Assembly (NCBI GenBank): GCA_029465975.1
Contig: CM055754.1
Coordinates: forward strand, 11,967,256 to 12,031,255
DNA length: 64,000 bases
DNA from: Dallia pectoralis
Lineage: Eukaryota; Chordata; Actinopteri; Esociformes; Umbridae
Reading direction: 5' to 3'
Part shown: positions 14,549 through 25,627 of the stretch, in pieces
How positions within the stretch are numbered: the first letter of the stretch is position 1
Layout of the letters: every line of letters starts with the position of its first letter
Notes under the pieces: generated by a model
Seen by the model: only the letters and a program-made list of their open reading frames with translations
Database searches by the model: none
Told to the model about the DNA's origin: nothing
Position numbers and translations under genes: made by a program

Positions 14549-14801
14549 CCAAACCTATACTTTTTCTAATGGGTTCTGGGTTCAAAATGTCCACAAAAGG
14601 ATAGTTATACCTGCACACACAAACACACACACAAACACACACACATACTTTCTTTACCCATGAATCACCATGGCCCGGTTGTTGACGTGGATGAAGTGTG
14701 CCACACAATCTATACACTCAATAAACCCGTCCGATAGCCGAGCTGCGCTATGATGAACCTAGTCCCCAGTGACTGATTGTGTTGTGTCCCCTCTGTATAT
14801 C

Positions 14802-15406
14802 ACCTAGCCACACACACCTAGCGACACACACCTAGCGACACCCACTTAGCGACACCCACCTAGCGACACACACCTAGCGACACACACCTAGCCACACACA
14901 CCTAGCCACACACACCTAGCGACACACACCTAGCGACACCCACTTAGCGACACCCACCTAGCCACACACACCTAGCGACACACACCTAGCGACACACACC
15001 TAGCCACACGCACCTAGCCACACGCACCTAGCCACACGCACCTAGCGACACACCTAGCCACACGCACCTAGCCACACGCACCTAGCCACACACACCTAGC
15101 CACACACACCTAGCCACACGCACCTAGCGACACGCACCTAGCCACACGCACCTAGCGACATGCACTTAGCCACACACACAACTAGCCACACGCACCTAGC
15201 GACACACACCTAGCGACCCACACCTAGCCACACACACCTAGCCACACACACCTAGACACACACACCTAGCCACACACACCTAGCCACACGCACCTAGCCA
15301 CACACACCTAGCCACACACACCTAGGGACACACACCTAGCCACACACACCTAGCCACACGCACCTAGCCACACACACCTAGCCACACACACCTAGCGACA
15401 CACACC
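14802..15406. repeat. 14-bp minisatellite, about 43 copies
   Basis: The unit is cacctagccacaca, with C/G variation at the fifth base of the tagccac core and a cacg variant. Confidence 0.96.
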
Positions 15407-16185
15407 CTCTGACACTGAGTAAACACACACATTTGGACACACATACAAAGTGACAGTCAAACTGCACCCACATGCACACTCCTTTGTAAGTGTGCACGCC
15501 AGCATGTGCGCACACACACATACCATACACATACACACACAAAGACCTGACACACACTCTTCAATTGAAGTGCAGCAGAGGAGAGCTTTCACTTTCCTAA
15601 GCGATAACGCCTGAGATTCAGACTTGTAGCTATTCACTGTACATCTACTGTTCATCCTTGCACTTATTTTCCTGTCTTGCTGAATCCTAAGACGACGATA
15701 ATGTAACGCTGCCTATTCTGTAACTCTTAAGGAGACATTGCATTTATCAGTCTGCAGTTGTGTCTGTGATCCAGGTCAGTGTACGCGTGGGGACGGAGGT
15801 CAGGGTAAAAATGATAAAAACAACAGACCAGCCCCCAGGACGTAAAATAAACATTAGGCTTTGCATGTCTCCAAAATATTCTGGGTTGAAAACACATCAA
15901 TGAAACCCAGTGCAGGTTCAATTGAATTCTGGACAGAAAACACTGGGTCATTCTAACCCAACTGGCCGGTGTGTGTTTGACTTAGCTGAGCCAGCATCTG
16001 CGCCAGGCAGAGTGTGTGTAGAGGGCTTAGGTTAGCCAGACCACCTGCCAAGGGGAGCGGCGTGTTCAAGTGTGTGCCAGCTGTACCATCCCTAGTCAGG
16101 AGAAGTGCCAGGGTGGACTAGAGAGCACTGGTCCCTGATGCAATGGAGGCAGAGCGTAAAAAGCAGATATACAAACTCACACACG
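15407..16185. other. intron, no gene seen
   Basis: Unique DNA with a CA-rich start. No exon or mobile element recognised. Confidence 0.45.
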
Positions 16186-16440
16186 TAGACATGAAAACCT
16201 GACCTCACCCCCCACCCCACAAGCACAACCTCACACACGTAGACATGCAAACCTGACCTCACCCCCCACCCCACAAGCACAACCTCACACACGTAGACAT
16301 GCAAACCTGACCTCACCCCCACCCCACAAGCACAACCTCAAACACGTAGACATGCAAACCTGACCTCACCCACCCCACAAGCACAACCTCACACACGTAG
16401 ACATGCAAACCTGACCTCACCCCCCCACCCCACGAGCACA
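16186..16440. repeat. 54-bp repeat, about 5 copies
   Basis: The unit contains acgtagacatgcaaacctga and a C-run plus acaagcacaacctcacac. Length differences come from the C-run. Confidence 0.93.
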
Positions 16441-16601
16441 AACTGCATTTAATGACACAAATGAGTTCAGCTTGAACACTGACACTGTCTATATCAAAGA
16501 ACAGCATGGGAAAGAGGATCGTAGGATTTCAACCCCTGGTATCAAGTGGAGAGACGTACATGTGACTCTAAGTGTCTCAGTCTATGTCCACATCACTACA
16601 C

Positions 16602-17036
16602 TCAGTACTACACCCAGTATGTACTACACTCAGTATGTACTACACTCTGTACTGCACCCTGTATGTACTACACTCTGTACTGCACCCTGTACTGCACCCT
16701 GTACTGCACCCTGTACTGCACCCTGTACTGCACCCTGTACTGCACTCTGTACTGCACTCTGTACTGCACTCTGTACTGCACTCTGTACTGCACTCTGTAC
16801 TGCACCCTGTACTGAACCCTGTACTGAACCCTGTACTGCACCCTGTACTGCACCCTGTACTGCACCCTGTACTGCACTCTGTACTGCACTCTGTACTGCA
16901 CTCTGTACTGCACTCTGTACTGCACCCTGTACTGCACCCTGTACTGCACTCTGTACTGCACCCTGTACTGCACTCTGTACTGCACCCTGTACTGCACTCT
17001 GTACTGCACTTGTACTGCACTCTGTACTGCACTCTA
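16602..17036. repeat. 12-bp minisatellite, about 36 copies
   Basis: The unit is actgcaccctgt, with C/T variation giving actgcactctgt. The four-codon period opens all six frames for over 100 codons, which is a pure repeat effect. Confidence 0.97.
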
Positions 17037-17082
17037 AGTGTCTCCAGTCTTTGTCCACCACAGCACTACACTCTAATGCGTA

Positions 17083-19537
17083 CGGTAGGGTAGTAAGGTA
17101 GGGTAGTAAAGTAGGGTAGTAAGGTAGGGTATAGTGAGGTAGGGTAGTAAGGTAGGGTAGTAAAGTAGGGTAGTAGGGTAGGGTAGGGTAGTAAGGTAGG
17201 GTAGTAAGGTAGGGTAGTAAGGTAGGGTAGTAGGGTAGGGTGGTAAAGTAAGGTAGTAAGGGTAGGGTGGTAAGGTAGGGTAGTAAGGTAGGGTAGTAGG
17301 GTAGGGTAGTAAGGTAGGGTAGTAGGGTAGTGAGGTAGGGTAGTAAGGTAGGGTAGTAAGGTAGGGTAGTAAGGTAAGGTAGGGTAGTAAGGTAGGGTAG
17401 TAAGGTAGGGTAGGGTAGTAAGGTAGGGTAATAAGGGTAGGGTAGTAGGGTAGGGTAGTAGGGTAGGGTAGTAAGGTAGGGTAGTAAGGTAGGGTAGTAA
17501 GGTAGGGTAGTAAGGTAGGGTAGTAAGGTAGGGTAGTACTGTAGGGTAGTTAGGTAGGGTAGTAGGGCAGGGTAGTAAGGTAGGGCAGTAAGGTAGGGTA
17601 GTAAGGGCAGGGTAGTAAGGTAGTAGGGTAGGGTAGTAGGGTAGGGGCAGGGTAGGGTAAGGTAGGGTAGTAAGGTAGGGTAGTAAGGTAGGGTAGTAAG
17701 GTAGGGTAGTAAAGGCAGGGCAGTACTGTAGGGTAGTTAGGTAGGGTAGTAGGGTAGGGCAGTAAGGTAGGGTAGGGTAGGGTAGTAAGGTAGGGTAGTA
17801 AGGGTAGGGTAGGGCAGGGGTAGGGTAGTAAGGTAGGGTAGTAAGGTAGGGCAGGGTAGTAAGGTAGGGTAGTAAGGTAGGGTAGGGTAGGGTAGTAGGG
17901 TAGGGTAGGGTAGGGTAGTAAGGTAGGGTAGTACTGTAGTAAGGTAGGGTAGTAAGGTAGGGTAGTAAGGTAGGGGGCAGTAAGGTAGTAGGGTAGTACT
18001 GTAGGGTAGGGTAGTAAGGTAGGGTAGTAGGTAGGGTAGTAGTAGGGTAGGTAGGGTAGTAAGGTAGGGTAGTAAGGTAGGGTAGTAAGGTAGGGTAGTA
18101 AGGTAGGGTAGGGTAGGGGTAGTAGTAGGGTAGGGTAGTAAGGCAGGGTAGTAGGGTAGTAAGGTAGGGCAGGGTAGGGCAGCAAGGCAGGGCAGCACTG
18201 TAGGGCAGGGGCAGGGCAGGGGCAGGGCAGTAAGGCAGGGTAGTAAGGTAGGGTAGTAAGGTAGGGTAGGGTAGTAAGGGCAGGGTAGCAGGGCAGGTAG
18301 GGTAGGGTAGTACTGTAGGGTAGTAGGGTGGGCAGCAAGGCAGGGCAGCAGGGTAGGGTAGTAGGGTAGGGAGGGCAGGGCAGGGGTAGTAAGGTAGGGT
18401 AGTAAGGTAGGGTAGTAAGGTAGTAGGGTAGGGTAGTAGGGTAGGGTAGGGTAGTAAGGTAGGGTAGTAAGGTAGGGTAGTAAGGTAGGGTAGTAAGGTA
18501 GGGTAGTACTGTAGGGTAGTTAGGTAGGGTAGTAGGGTAGGGTAGTAAGGTAGGGCAGTAAGGTAGGGTAGTAAGGCAGGGCAGTAAGGTAGTAGGGCAG
18601 GGCAGTAGGGTAGTAGGGTAGGGCAGTAAGGTAGGGTAGGGTAGTAAGGTAGGGTAGTAAGGTAGGGTAGTAAGGTAGGGTAGTACTGTAGGGCAGTAGG
18701 GCAGGGTAGTAGGGCAGGGTAGTACTGTAGGGCAGTAGTAGGGCAGGTAGGGGGCAGTAAGGTAGGGTAGTAAGGCAGGGCAGTAAGGGGTAGGGTAGGG
18801 TACTGTAGGGTAGTAGGGTAGGGTAGTAGGGCAGGGCAGGGGTAGTACAGGGGGTAGGGCAGGGCAGTAGGGTAGGGTAGTAGGGTAGGGGGCAGGGGCA
18901 GCAGGGCAGGGCAGTAAGGTAGGGTAGTAAGGGGTAGGCAGTAGGGTAGTAGGGTAGGGTAGTAGGTAGGGTAGGGCAGGGTAGGGTAGGGTAGTAAGGT
19001 AGGGTAGTAAGGTAGGGTAGTAGGGTAGGGTAGTAAGGTAGGGTAGGGTAGTACTGTAGGGTAGTACTGTAGGGTAGTTAGGTAGGGTAGTAGGGTAGGG
19101 TAGTAAGGTAGGGTAGTAAGGTAGGGTAGTAAGGTAGGGTAGTAAGGTAGTAGGGTAGGGTAGTAGGGTAGGGTAGTAAGGTAGGGTAGTAAGGTAGGGT
19201 AGTAAGGTAGGGTAGTAAGGTAGGGTAGTAAGGTAGGGTAGTACTGTAGGGTAGTTAGGTAGGGTAGTAGGGTAGGGTAGTAAGGTAGGGTAGTAAGGTA
19301 GGGTAGTAAGGTAGGGTAGTAAGGTAGTAGGGTAGGGTAGTAGGGTAGGGTAGTAAGGTAGGGTAGTAAGGTAGGGTAGGGTAGTAAAGTAGGGTAGTAA
19401 GGTAGGGTAGTAAGGTAGGGTAGTAAGGTAGGGTAATAAGGTAGGGTAATAAGGTAGGGTAGTAAGGTAGGGTAGTAAGGTAGGGTAGTAAGGTAGGGTA
19501 GTAAGGTAGGGTAGTAAGGTAGGGTAGTAAGGTAGGG
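17083..19537. repeat. G-rich GTAGGGTAGTAAG array, about 2.5 kb
   Basis: Irregular mixture of gtagggta and gtaaggta pieces with a modal 13-bp period. GGG/GG tracts are evenly spaced on the plus strand. A CAG-for-TAG variant (gggcagggcag) is enriched between about 17570 and 18960. A recurring block with gtactgtagggtagttagg (about 17537, 18507, 19064, 19240) shows longer-range duplication. It lies 200 bp from the MAM exon at 19739-19900. Confidence 0.95.
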
Positions 19538-19738
19538 TACAGCCCTGCTATAGATTGAGTTATCGCCCTGTTGTGTCCTTAAATCTGATGGGGTTCAACT
19601 GTAATATGGGAGCCACAATGACACTAACAAATCTGAGCTCATCTTGATTATTTTCAAACAACAGTACATGTAAAGCCTAATGGTTTTATGAGTAGCACAT
19701 GCAAGTTAAATGGATTAAGGTGTGGCCCTGGTACTCAC

Positions 19739-19900
19739 CAATGTGCTTGCCCTTCATGTGGTAAAAGAATGAGATGCAGTGTGGGACCCGACCAGAACCC
19801 TTGGGGCCCCTGGCAGCAGTCACATTGTAGAGAGGGGACAGGAGACGGGCTGCATCATCAACAACCCGGGGACGAGAGGCCTCTATGTACATATAATAAC
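19739..19900 (-). CDS. mdga1: MDGA1-like exon, middle of MAM domain
   Basis: This 162-nt exon, phase 1 at both ends, encodes YYMYIEASRPR, ARLLSPLYNVT, then a Gly/Arg-rich insert ARGPKGSGRVP, and HCISFFYHMKGKHIG with a GTGAGT donor. Y(M/F)IE(A/T)SRPR and SFFYHM.GKHIG are MAM landmarks of MDGA proteins. The ARGPKGSGRVP stretch is longer than in mammalian MDGA1 and nearer in length to MDGA2 at this loop. The acceptor ccttctag stands only a few bases from a 700-bp minisatellite, which supplies its whole pyrimidine tract and creates an AG-free zone of about 742 nt. Confidence 0.93.
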
Positions 19901-19902
19901 CT

Positions 19903-20644
19903 AGAAGGACAGGAGGTCACAGGAGGTCATAGGAGGTGACAGGTGGGAGATGGAGGTCACAGGTGGGAGATGGAGGTTACAGGAGGCCACAGGAGGTCAC
20001 AAGAGGTCACAGGAGGTCACAGGTGGGAGATGGAGGTCACAGGAGGCCACAGGAGGTCACGGGAGGTCACAGGAAGTCACATGTGGGAGATGGAGGTCAT
20101 AGGAGGCCACAGGAGGTCACAAGAGGTCACAGGAGGGAGATGGAGGTCACAGGAGGGAGATGGAGGTCACAGGAGGGAGATGGAGGTCACAAGAGGTCAC
20201 AGGAGGGAGATGGAGGTCACAGGTGGGAGATGGAGGTCACAGGTGGGAGATGGAGGTCATAGGAGGTCACAGGAGGTCACAAGAGGTCACAGGAGGGAGA
20301 TGGAGGTCACAGGAGGTCACAGGTGGGAGATGGAGGTCACAGGAGGCCACAGGAGGTCACGGGAGGTCACAGGAAGTCACATGTGGGAGATGGAGGTCAT
20401 AGGAGGCCACAGGAGGTCACAAGAGGTCACAGGAGGGAGATGGAGGTCACAGGAGGTCACAAGAGGTCACAGGAGGGAGATGGAGGTCACAGGAGGTCAC
20501 AGGAGGGAGATGGAGGTCACAGGAGGTCACAGGTGGGAGATGGAGGTCACAGGAGGTCACAGGAGGGAGATGGAGGTCACAGGAGGTCACAGGTGGGAGA
20601 TATGGATAGGAGAAATGTGTTCAAATACAGGGAGAAATCAAACA
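19903..20644 (-). promoter_or_regulatory. 742-nt AG-exclusion zone upstream of MAM acceptor
   Basis: I checked every line on the plus strand. No CT dinucleotide occurs between the acceptor (CT at 19901-19902) and 20645, so the sense transcript has no AG for about 742 nt before the acceptor. The branch point could therefore lie unusually far away. The zone is created by the minisatellite. Confidence 0.85.
19907..20610. repeat. purine-rich GGAGGTCACA minisatellite directly upstream of an exon
   Basis: Built from aggaggtcac and aggtgggagatggaggtcac modules (10 and 20 bp). Larger duplicated blocks occur: 20021-20150 closely resembles 20321-20450. In sense orientation of the gene it is a pyrimidine-rich tract running into the acceptor of the MAM exon. 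Confidence 0.96.
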
Positions 20645-21934
20645 CTGATTAACTGGCTCAGCTTAACGACAACGTGAGTTCACAGCAGGAAGACTTTTGT
20701 AATTAGAAAAGGGAAAACTCCGGGCACAGACAACATTAGCAATGTTTCCATCCACTTATCTAAAATGTTTTTTGATTTGTCAGTTGATTGCCCTGTTTGG
20801 TTTCCTCTCGAGGGGAGAGCACAGAAACAATTACTTTGACACATAATGATGCAGGCAATGGCCACTCTGGCATCTTGCTGGTGAATAAAATCAAGAAACT
20901 ACCAAATAATGACCTCTATAATAACATCTTCATCTGTCCATCCGTTACTGGTCTCCTCCATTTCCCTCTGTTAACCAATCCCAGACACCTGACCAAATCA
21001 TATCGAACGACAGCAAACTTATTCTACGAGGCGTTAGTAATTGGTAAAACACATTTTCATTAGCATTGTTTGCCGTCGACTTATCAGAAATCTTCCGATT
21101 AGACAGATTTTCAGCTAACATTTTTTTTTTTAAATCATCACTATGTTTTTGACAATTTCCTGCCTGTACTTTTGCCTGATATCCTGACATCAGCCCCTGG
21201 TTTAATCTTTCAGGAGAGAGAGACCAGAACATAAATGAGAGAGGTGAGGATATCACGTTTACATACTGCAGCTATGTCGCGTTATGTCTCAGTCTGCATT
21301 GTCTCAATAACAGGGTCAGTCGGTTCTGTCCGATACATTATATTTTGTCTCATATGATGGACGTATTTATGCACACTCCCTTTAAGCTTCTTTTGGGTCC
21401 AGCAGGTTCTTGATACCTGATGACTCCTGGTTGATCCTATGCCATATTCCAGCTGGTCTTATTGTAGTATATTCTGCCTGGTGACTCAGTCACTGTCCAA
21501 ATGCCACCTGTTGGTGTGTTATTTCTGGTCACATGTGAGCCACACGTCTCCCCTATGTAACGGACATCCAGAGGATCTGACCTTATGCACCCTCTATAAC
21601 TCATTATATTCAAATGGTCTGTTATAAAATGCAAACTGACATTTTACTCTGCTGGAGTAGGTAGATCTTGAAGTACAATTTAGCTTCAAAAGGCCATGTA
21701 CTTTTATCAGTTTACCCAAACCAGCTGAATAGAATGGGCCAGCAGCCATAACCGCCTCCTCGAGGTATCCTATTGGTTTGTTCTGTGATTGACAAAAGAA
21801 TCAAAGAATAGAGCAACCAGACCCTGGCTGGATTCGAACATGTATGTTTTGTTAGAGTACCTAAATTGTGCTGGAGTCAGTGTGTATTGCTGTTTATTTC
21901 CAAGAGAAATACATGAAAGCATTCCAGTAGTTAC
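20645..21934. other. intron, no gene seen
   Basis: Unique sequence between the minisatellite and the MAM exon donor. No exon or transposon recognised. Confidence 0.45.
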
Positions 21935-22087
21935 CTTCTTTGGTCCCACTCCTGTCCATTTCAGGGCCGGTATTGGATGAGCGCTTGGGGTTTTGTGTCA
22001 AGTAGTTCTGTCTGGTCCAGTCGAAATTGTCGCTCCGGTCCTGGGAAAAGCCGCAGATGCGCTCGTCCTCAAAACCACATACGTGGT
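21935..22087 (-). CDS. mdga1: MDGA1-like exon, start of MAM domain
   Basis: This 153-nt exon, phase 1 at both ends, encodes HVCGFEDERICGFSQD, then DNFDWTRQN, then TQNPKRSSNTGP and DRSGTKEG. This is the N-terminal MAM signature, with Cys-x-Phe-Glu, a second Cys, and Asp-Phe-x-Trp. NPKRS.NTGP is MDGA1-like. The donor is GTAACT. The acceptor cacag is preceded by a (CT)n microsatellite on the sense strand (22091-22119). No AG occurs for 132 nt (22090-22221). Confidence 0.94.
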
Positions 22088-22088
22088 C

Positions 22089-22090
<2 letters not shown>

Positions 22091-22119
<29 letters not shown>
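22091..22119. repeat. (GA)n microsatellite forming a polypyrimidine tract
   Basis: (GA)n on the plus strand adjoins the acceptor of the 21935-22087 exon, so on the sense strand it is (TC)n ending in cacag. Confidence 0.95.
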
Positions 22120-22124
<5 letters not shown>

Positions 22125-22785
22125 GAGAGAGAGCATGAAAGAAAAGTATAGAGTTCATGTTAGAAAGAACAAGCAAATACATTGATAACAGCAGAGACAC
22201 GAACGGAGCCAAAGAAAAGCACTATGCACTGTCAATAGAAGAACTTATACGATGATTGCAAATACGCGCTCTATGTAGAAATGCAACCAAACACACAGCG
22301 ACGGTTCTGCTCTACAGCGTTAGCACCCATCACACGTGCTGTCATTGTTACATGTGTTGTGGATGACAACAGTTCAATAACACACGTAACGACACACAGA
22401 AACCGTCAAAAGCAGTGCAATGAATACGAAATAGGCTGAAGCGTGATTTACGCCGTTCCCCCGTGACGCCGTTGTTATGACGAGAACATCATCTATTATC
22501 ACTAGTGTCCCACTCGGCGACGGACGTGCAATTCCCCAAATCCCCAATCTATTTAAATCTGTGTGATTTTAATTGTGCCTGTTTGGCGTTGCCCACCCTT
22601 TCTCCTGCTAGAGCGGCCTGAGTGATACTGTGTTAAACCAAATGATGAGATCAGAGACACGGCGAACGAAGGAGTGAAATACAAGTGGATATGGAGGATG
22701 GCTGGGTTGAGAAAAAGTACCACAGAAAATACAAGAGAGAGGAAGGGAGAGAGGAAGAGCGCGAAATAAACACAGGGAATATTAC
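22120..22785. other. intron between microexon and MAM exon
   Basis: Unique sequence without a recognisable element. Confidence 0.45.
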
Positions 22786-22809
22786 CTGATGGTCGTGGGT
22801 AAGTGTAAG
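22786..22809 (-). CDS. mdga1: 24-nt microexon linking FNIII to MAM
   Basis: This is a 24-nt segment with acceptor ttgtacag and donor GTAATA. Spliced in phase 1 on both sides, it encodes PYTYPRPS between YSE of the FNIII exon and DHVCGFED of the MAM exon. MDGA1 has an eight-residue linker of the same kind at exactly this point (P..SPNLS). Skipping it keeps frame, giving YSE-H-HVCG. The agreement of length, phase, splice sites and a Pro/Ser-rich linker makes it convincing although it is too short for ordinary gene finders. In sense, a TTTTGCG run lies about 20-30 nt upstream of the acceptor. Confidence 0.88.
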
Positions 22810-22923
22810 CTGTACAAAGGGAAAGGAAAACGCAAAATGATTATAACTGTAGAGTGACAATTTAAAACACAAGACGTTTATATATGCATGAATTTCATCA
22901 AAGCAACTTATATTGTGACTCAG

Positions 22924-24243
22924 TAGTGTGTATGGACCCAGATGCCAGTATGTGACTAGGTAGTGTGTATGGACCCAGATGCCAGTATGTGACTAGGTAG
23001 TGTGTATGGACCCAGATGCCAGTATGTGACTAGGTAGTGTGTATGAACCAGATGCCAGTATGTGACTAGGTAGTGTGTATGGACCCAGATGCCAGTATGT
23101 GACTAGGTAGTGTGTATGAACCAGATGCCAGTATGTGACTAGGTAGTGTGTATGAACCAGATGCCAGTATGTGACTAGGTAGTGTGTATGAACCAGATGC
23201 CAGTATGTGACTAGGTAGTGTGTATGAACCAGATGCCAGTATGTGACTAGGTAGTGTGTATGAACCAGATGCCAGTATGTGACTAGGTAGTGTGTATGAA
23301 CCAGATGCCAGTATGTGACTAGGTAGTGTGTATGAACCCAGATGCCAGTATGTGACTAGGTAGTGTGTATGACCCAGATGCCAGTATGTGACTAGGTAGT
23401 GTGTATGGACCCAGATGCCAGTATGTGACTAGGTAGTGTGTATGGACCCAGATGCCAGTATGTGACTAGGTAGTGTGTATGGACCCAGATGCCAGTATGT
23501 GACTAGGTAGTGTGTATGGACCCAGATGCCAGTATGTGACTAGGTAGTGTGTATGGACCCAGATGCCAGTATGTGACTAGGTAGTGTGTATGGACCCAGA
23601 TGCCAGTATGTGACTAGGTAGTGTGTATGGACCCAGATGCCAGTATGTGACTAGGTAGTGTGTATGGACCCAGATGCCAGTATGTGACTAGGTAGTGTGT
23701 ATGGACCCAGATGCCAGTATGTGACTAGGTAGTGTGTATGGACCCAGATGCCAGTATGTGACTAGGTAGTGTGTATGGACCCAGATGCCAGTATGTGACT
23801 AGGTAGTGTGTATGGACCAGATGCCAGTATGTGACTAGGTAGTGTGTATGGACCCAGATGCCAGTATGTGACTAGGTAGTGTGTATGGACCCAGATGCCA
23901 GTATGTGACTAGATAGTGTGTATGGACCCAGATGCCAGTATGTGACTAGGTAGTGTGTATGGACCCAGATGCCAGTATGTGACTAGGTAGTGTGTATGAC
24001 CCAGATGCCAGTATGTGACTCGGTAGTGTGTATGGACCCAGATGCCAGTATGTGACTAGGTAGTGTGTATGGACCAGATGCCAGTATGTGACTAGGTAGT
24101 GTGTATGAACCAGATGCCAGTATGTGACTAGGTAGTGTGTATGGCCAGATGCCAGTATGTGACTAGGTAGTGTGTATGAACCAGATGCCAGTATGTGACT
24201 AGGTAGTGTGTATGGACCCAGATGCCAGTATGTGACTAGATAG
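22924..24243. repeat. 36-37 bp minisatellite, about 36 copies
   Basis: The unit is gtatgtgactaggtagtgtg plus tatggacccagatgcca. A 35-bp form with gaacc instead of ggaccc clusters at about 23041-23330 and 24090-24180. Confidence 0.97.
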
Positions 24244-24518
24244 TATGTATGGCCAGTTGCTCCAAAACAGGGGAACTTCATTTGCAGTGGCATCTGCAAC
24301 CTAACTGGACTGATTGATATTCCAGTTAAATTGACTTGGTGATATTCTGTGATTACCTGATCTCTTATTTTTTTAGAAGCTGTATACTTGCACTTCCAAA
24401 ATGAACACAACCAAATCAGCCTACTTGGCCGGTAGCTATGTATCAGAGAATCGATATTCAGACACTAACTACACAAACGCCATTGTGGCTTCAGACACGA
24501 GACCAGGATGCTACTTAC

Positions 24519-24699
24519 GCTCAGAGTATTTGATGGTGCGACTGACATAGTCTCCTGTACTGTAGGTGGTTATGGGACTCAGGCGGACCTCATATGACAG
24601 AGGGATCTTCAGGTCATTCAGCGTGTAGGACATTAAGGAACCCTTCACTGGCTCCTTCATATCCACCTGCTTGGAGAAGATGTTCTGCTTCTCCTGAAG
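24519..24699 (-). CDS. mdga1: MDGA1-like exon, second half of fibronectin III-like domain
   Basis: This 181-nt exon starts in phase 0 and ends in phase 1 at GTAAGT. The protein runs from LQEKQNIF to LMSYTLNDL, then SYEVRLSPITTYSTGD and RTIKYSE. The SYEVRL(T/S)P and GD...R.I.Y(T/S)E pattern is that of MDGA1. The acceptor chosen is ggtcag, adding Leu-Gln. A second AG six nt downstream (cttcag) would keep frame and remove these two residues, so a NAGN-type tandem-acceptor alternative is possible. The exon is followed by the 24-nt microexon at 22786-22809. Confidence 0.91.
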
Positions 24700-25489
24700 C
24701 TGACCGAGAAAATAAGGAAATAGGTGCATGTTGAGAAACTGATGATGTTGTTCTGAGTGAAAAATGTTTCAGTTGGTTGACATGTCATCAAAATGCTTTA
24801 GTTTTTGACCAGAGATGCCTTCGAAAAAACACTTAGTGTGAGAGGAAATGCAGAACGACAGCGAGAGCTAGGTGTGGGCGACTGAAAACAGACAGAGAGG
24901 AACAGAGGAAACCGGCACTAAAGGATGACTACAACAAAGTTAACCTTCTCATGGTAGGGTCAAACACATTTGTTATGACTCTAATTATGTATCTTGATAA
25001 AAGCCTGCTTCAGTATCTGAACACGGGCAATAAGGAACTAGGCCACTGAACACATTAAACACCACTTCAAACTTACTTCAAACTAACAACTCTCGTAGAG
25101 GAGTGTGTGCAGCTGTTGGTGTAGGTGTATGTGTGTGGGTGTATGTACTCTCTCCATGTAATGTACACCACTTATTATCTCTAGTGCACGCCATTAGGGT
25201 GTGTGAGTGCGTCTGTGTGTGCATTGTAGCGTACATATTCACTAACTACTAACTACTTATGCAGGGAAGAAGATTGTGTTGAAATGAGACGGAATACAGA
25301 ACATATTGTATCTGCTTCCTGGTTAAATCAAGCTAAAATAACTAAAGCATGAATTATAATTATTTCCACAGAGAGTCATATAATATTCTGCAGTTCAAGC
25401 TAGGTGTCCATCCAGTACAATGTGGGGACACTAGGCTGGGTGCCAGCGTTGGTAAAAAACAGAATAACATGCAAATGATGTGTGTATAT
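24700..25489. other. intron, no gene seen
   Basis: Unique sequence with a short GT-rich stretch near 25120. Nothing else recognised. Confidence 0.45.
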
Positions 25490-25627
25490 ACACACTAGTG
25501 TGCAATAGTTTGGGGTCACCTGGACATTACTTTCTTTTCCATGAAAACATTTATGAAATTAGTTGTGACATATAGCCATTACAAATAATGATTTTTAATT
25601 GAAATAATAATTTGCTTTCAATCTTTG

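Noticed and set aside
17083..19537. Interstitial telomere
   Set aside because: The repeat is GTAGGGTAGTAAG-like, not TTAGGG, and is irregular.
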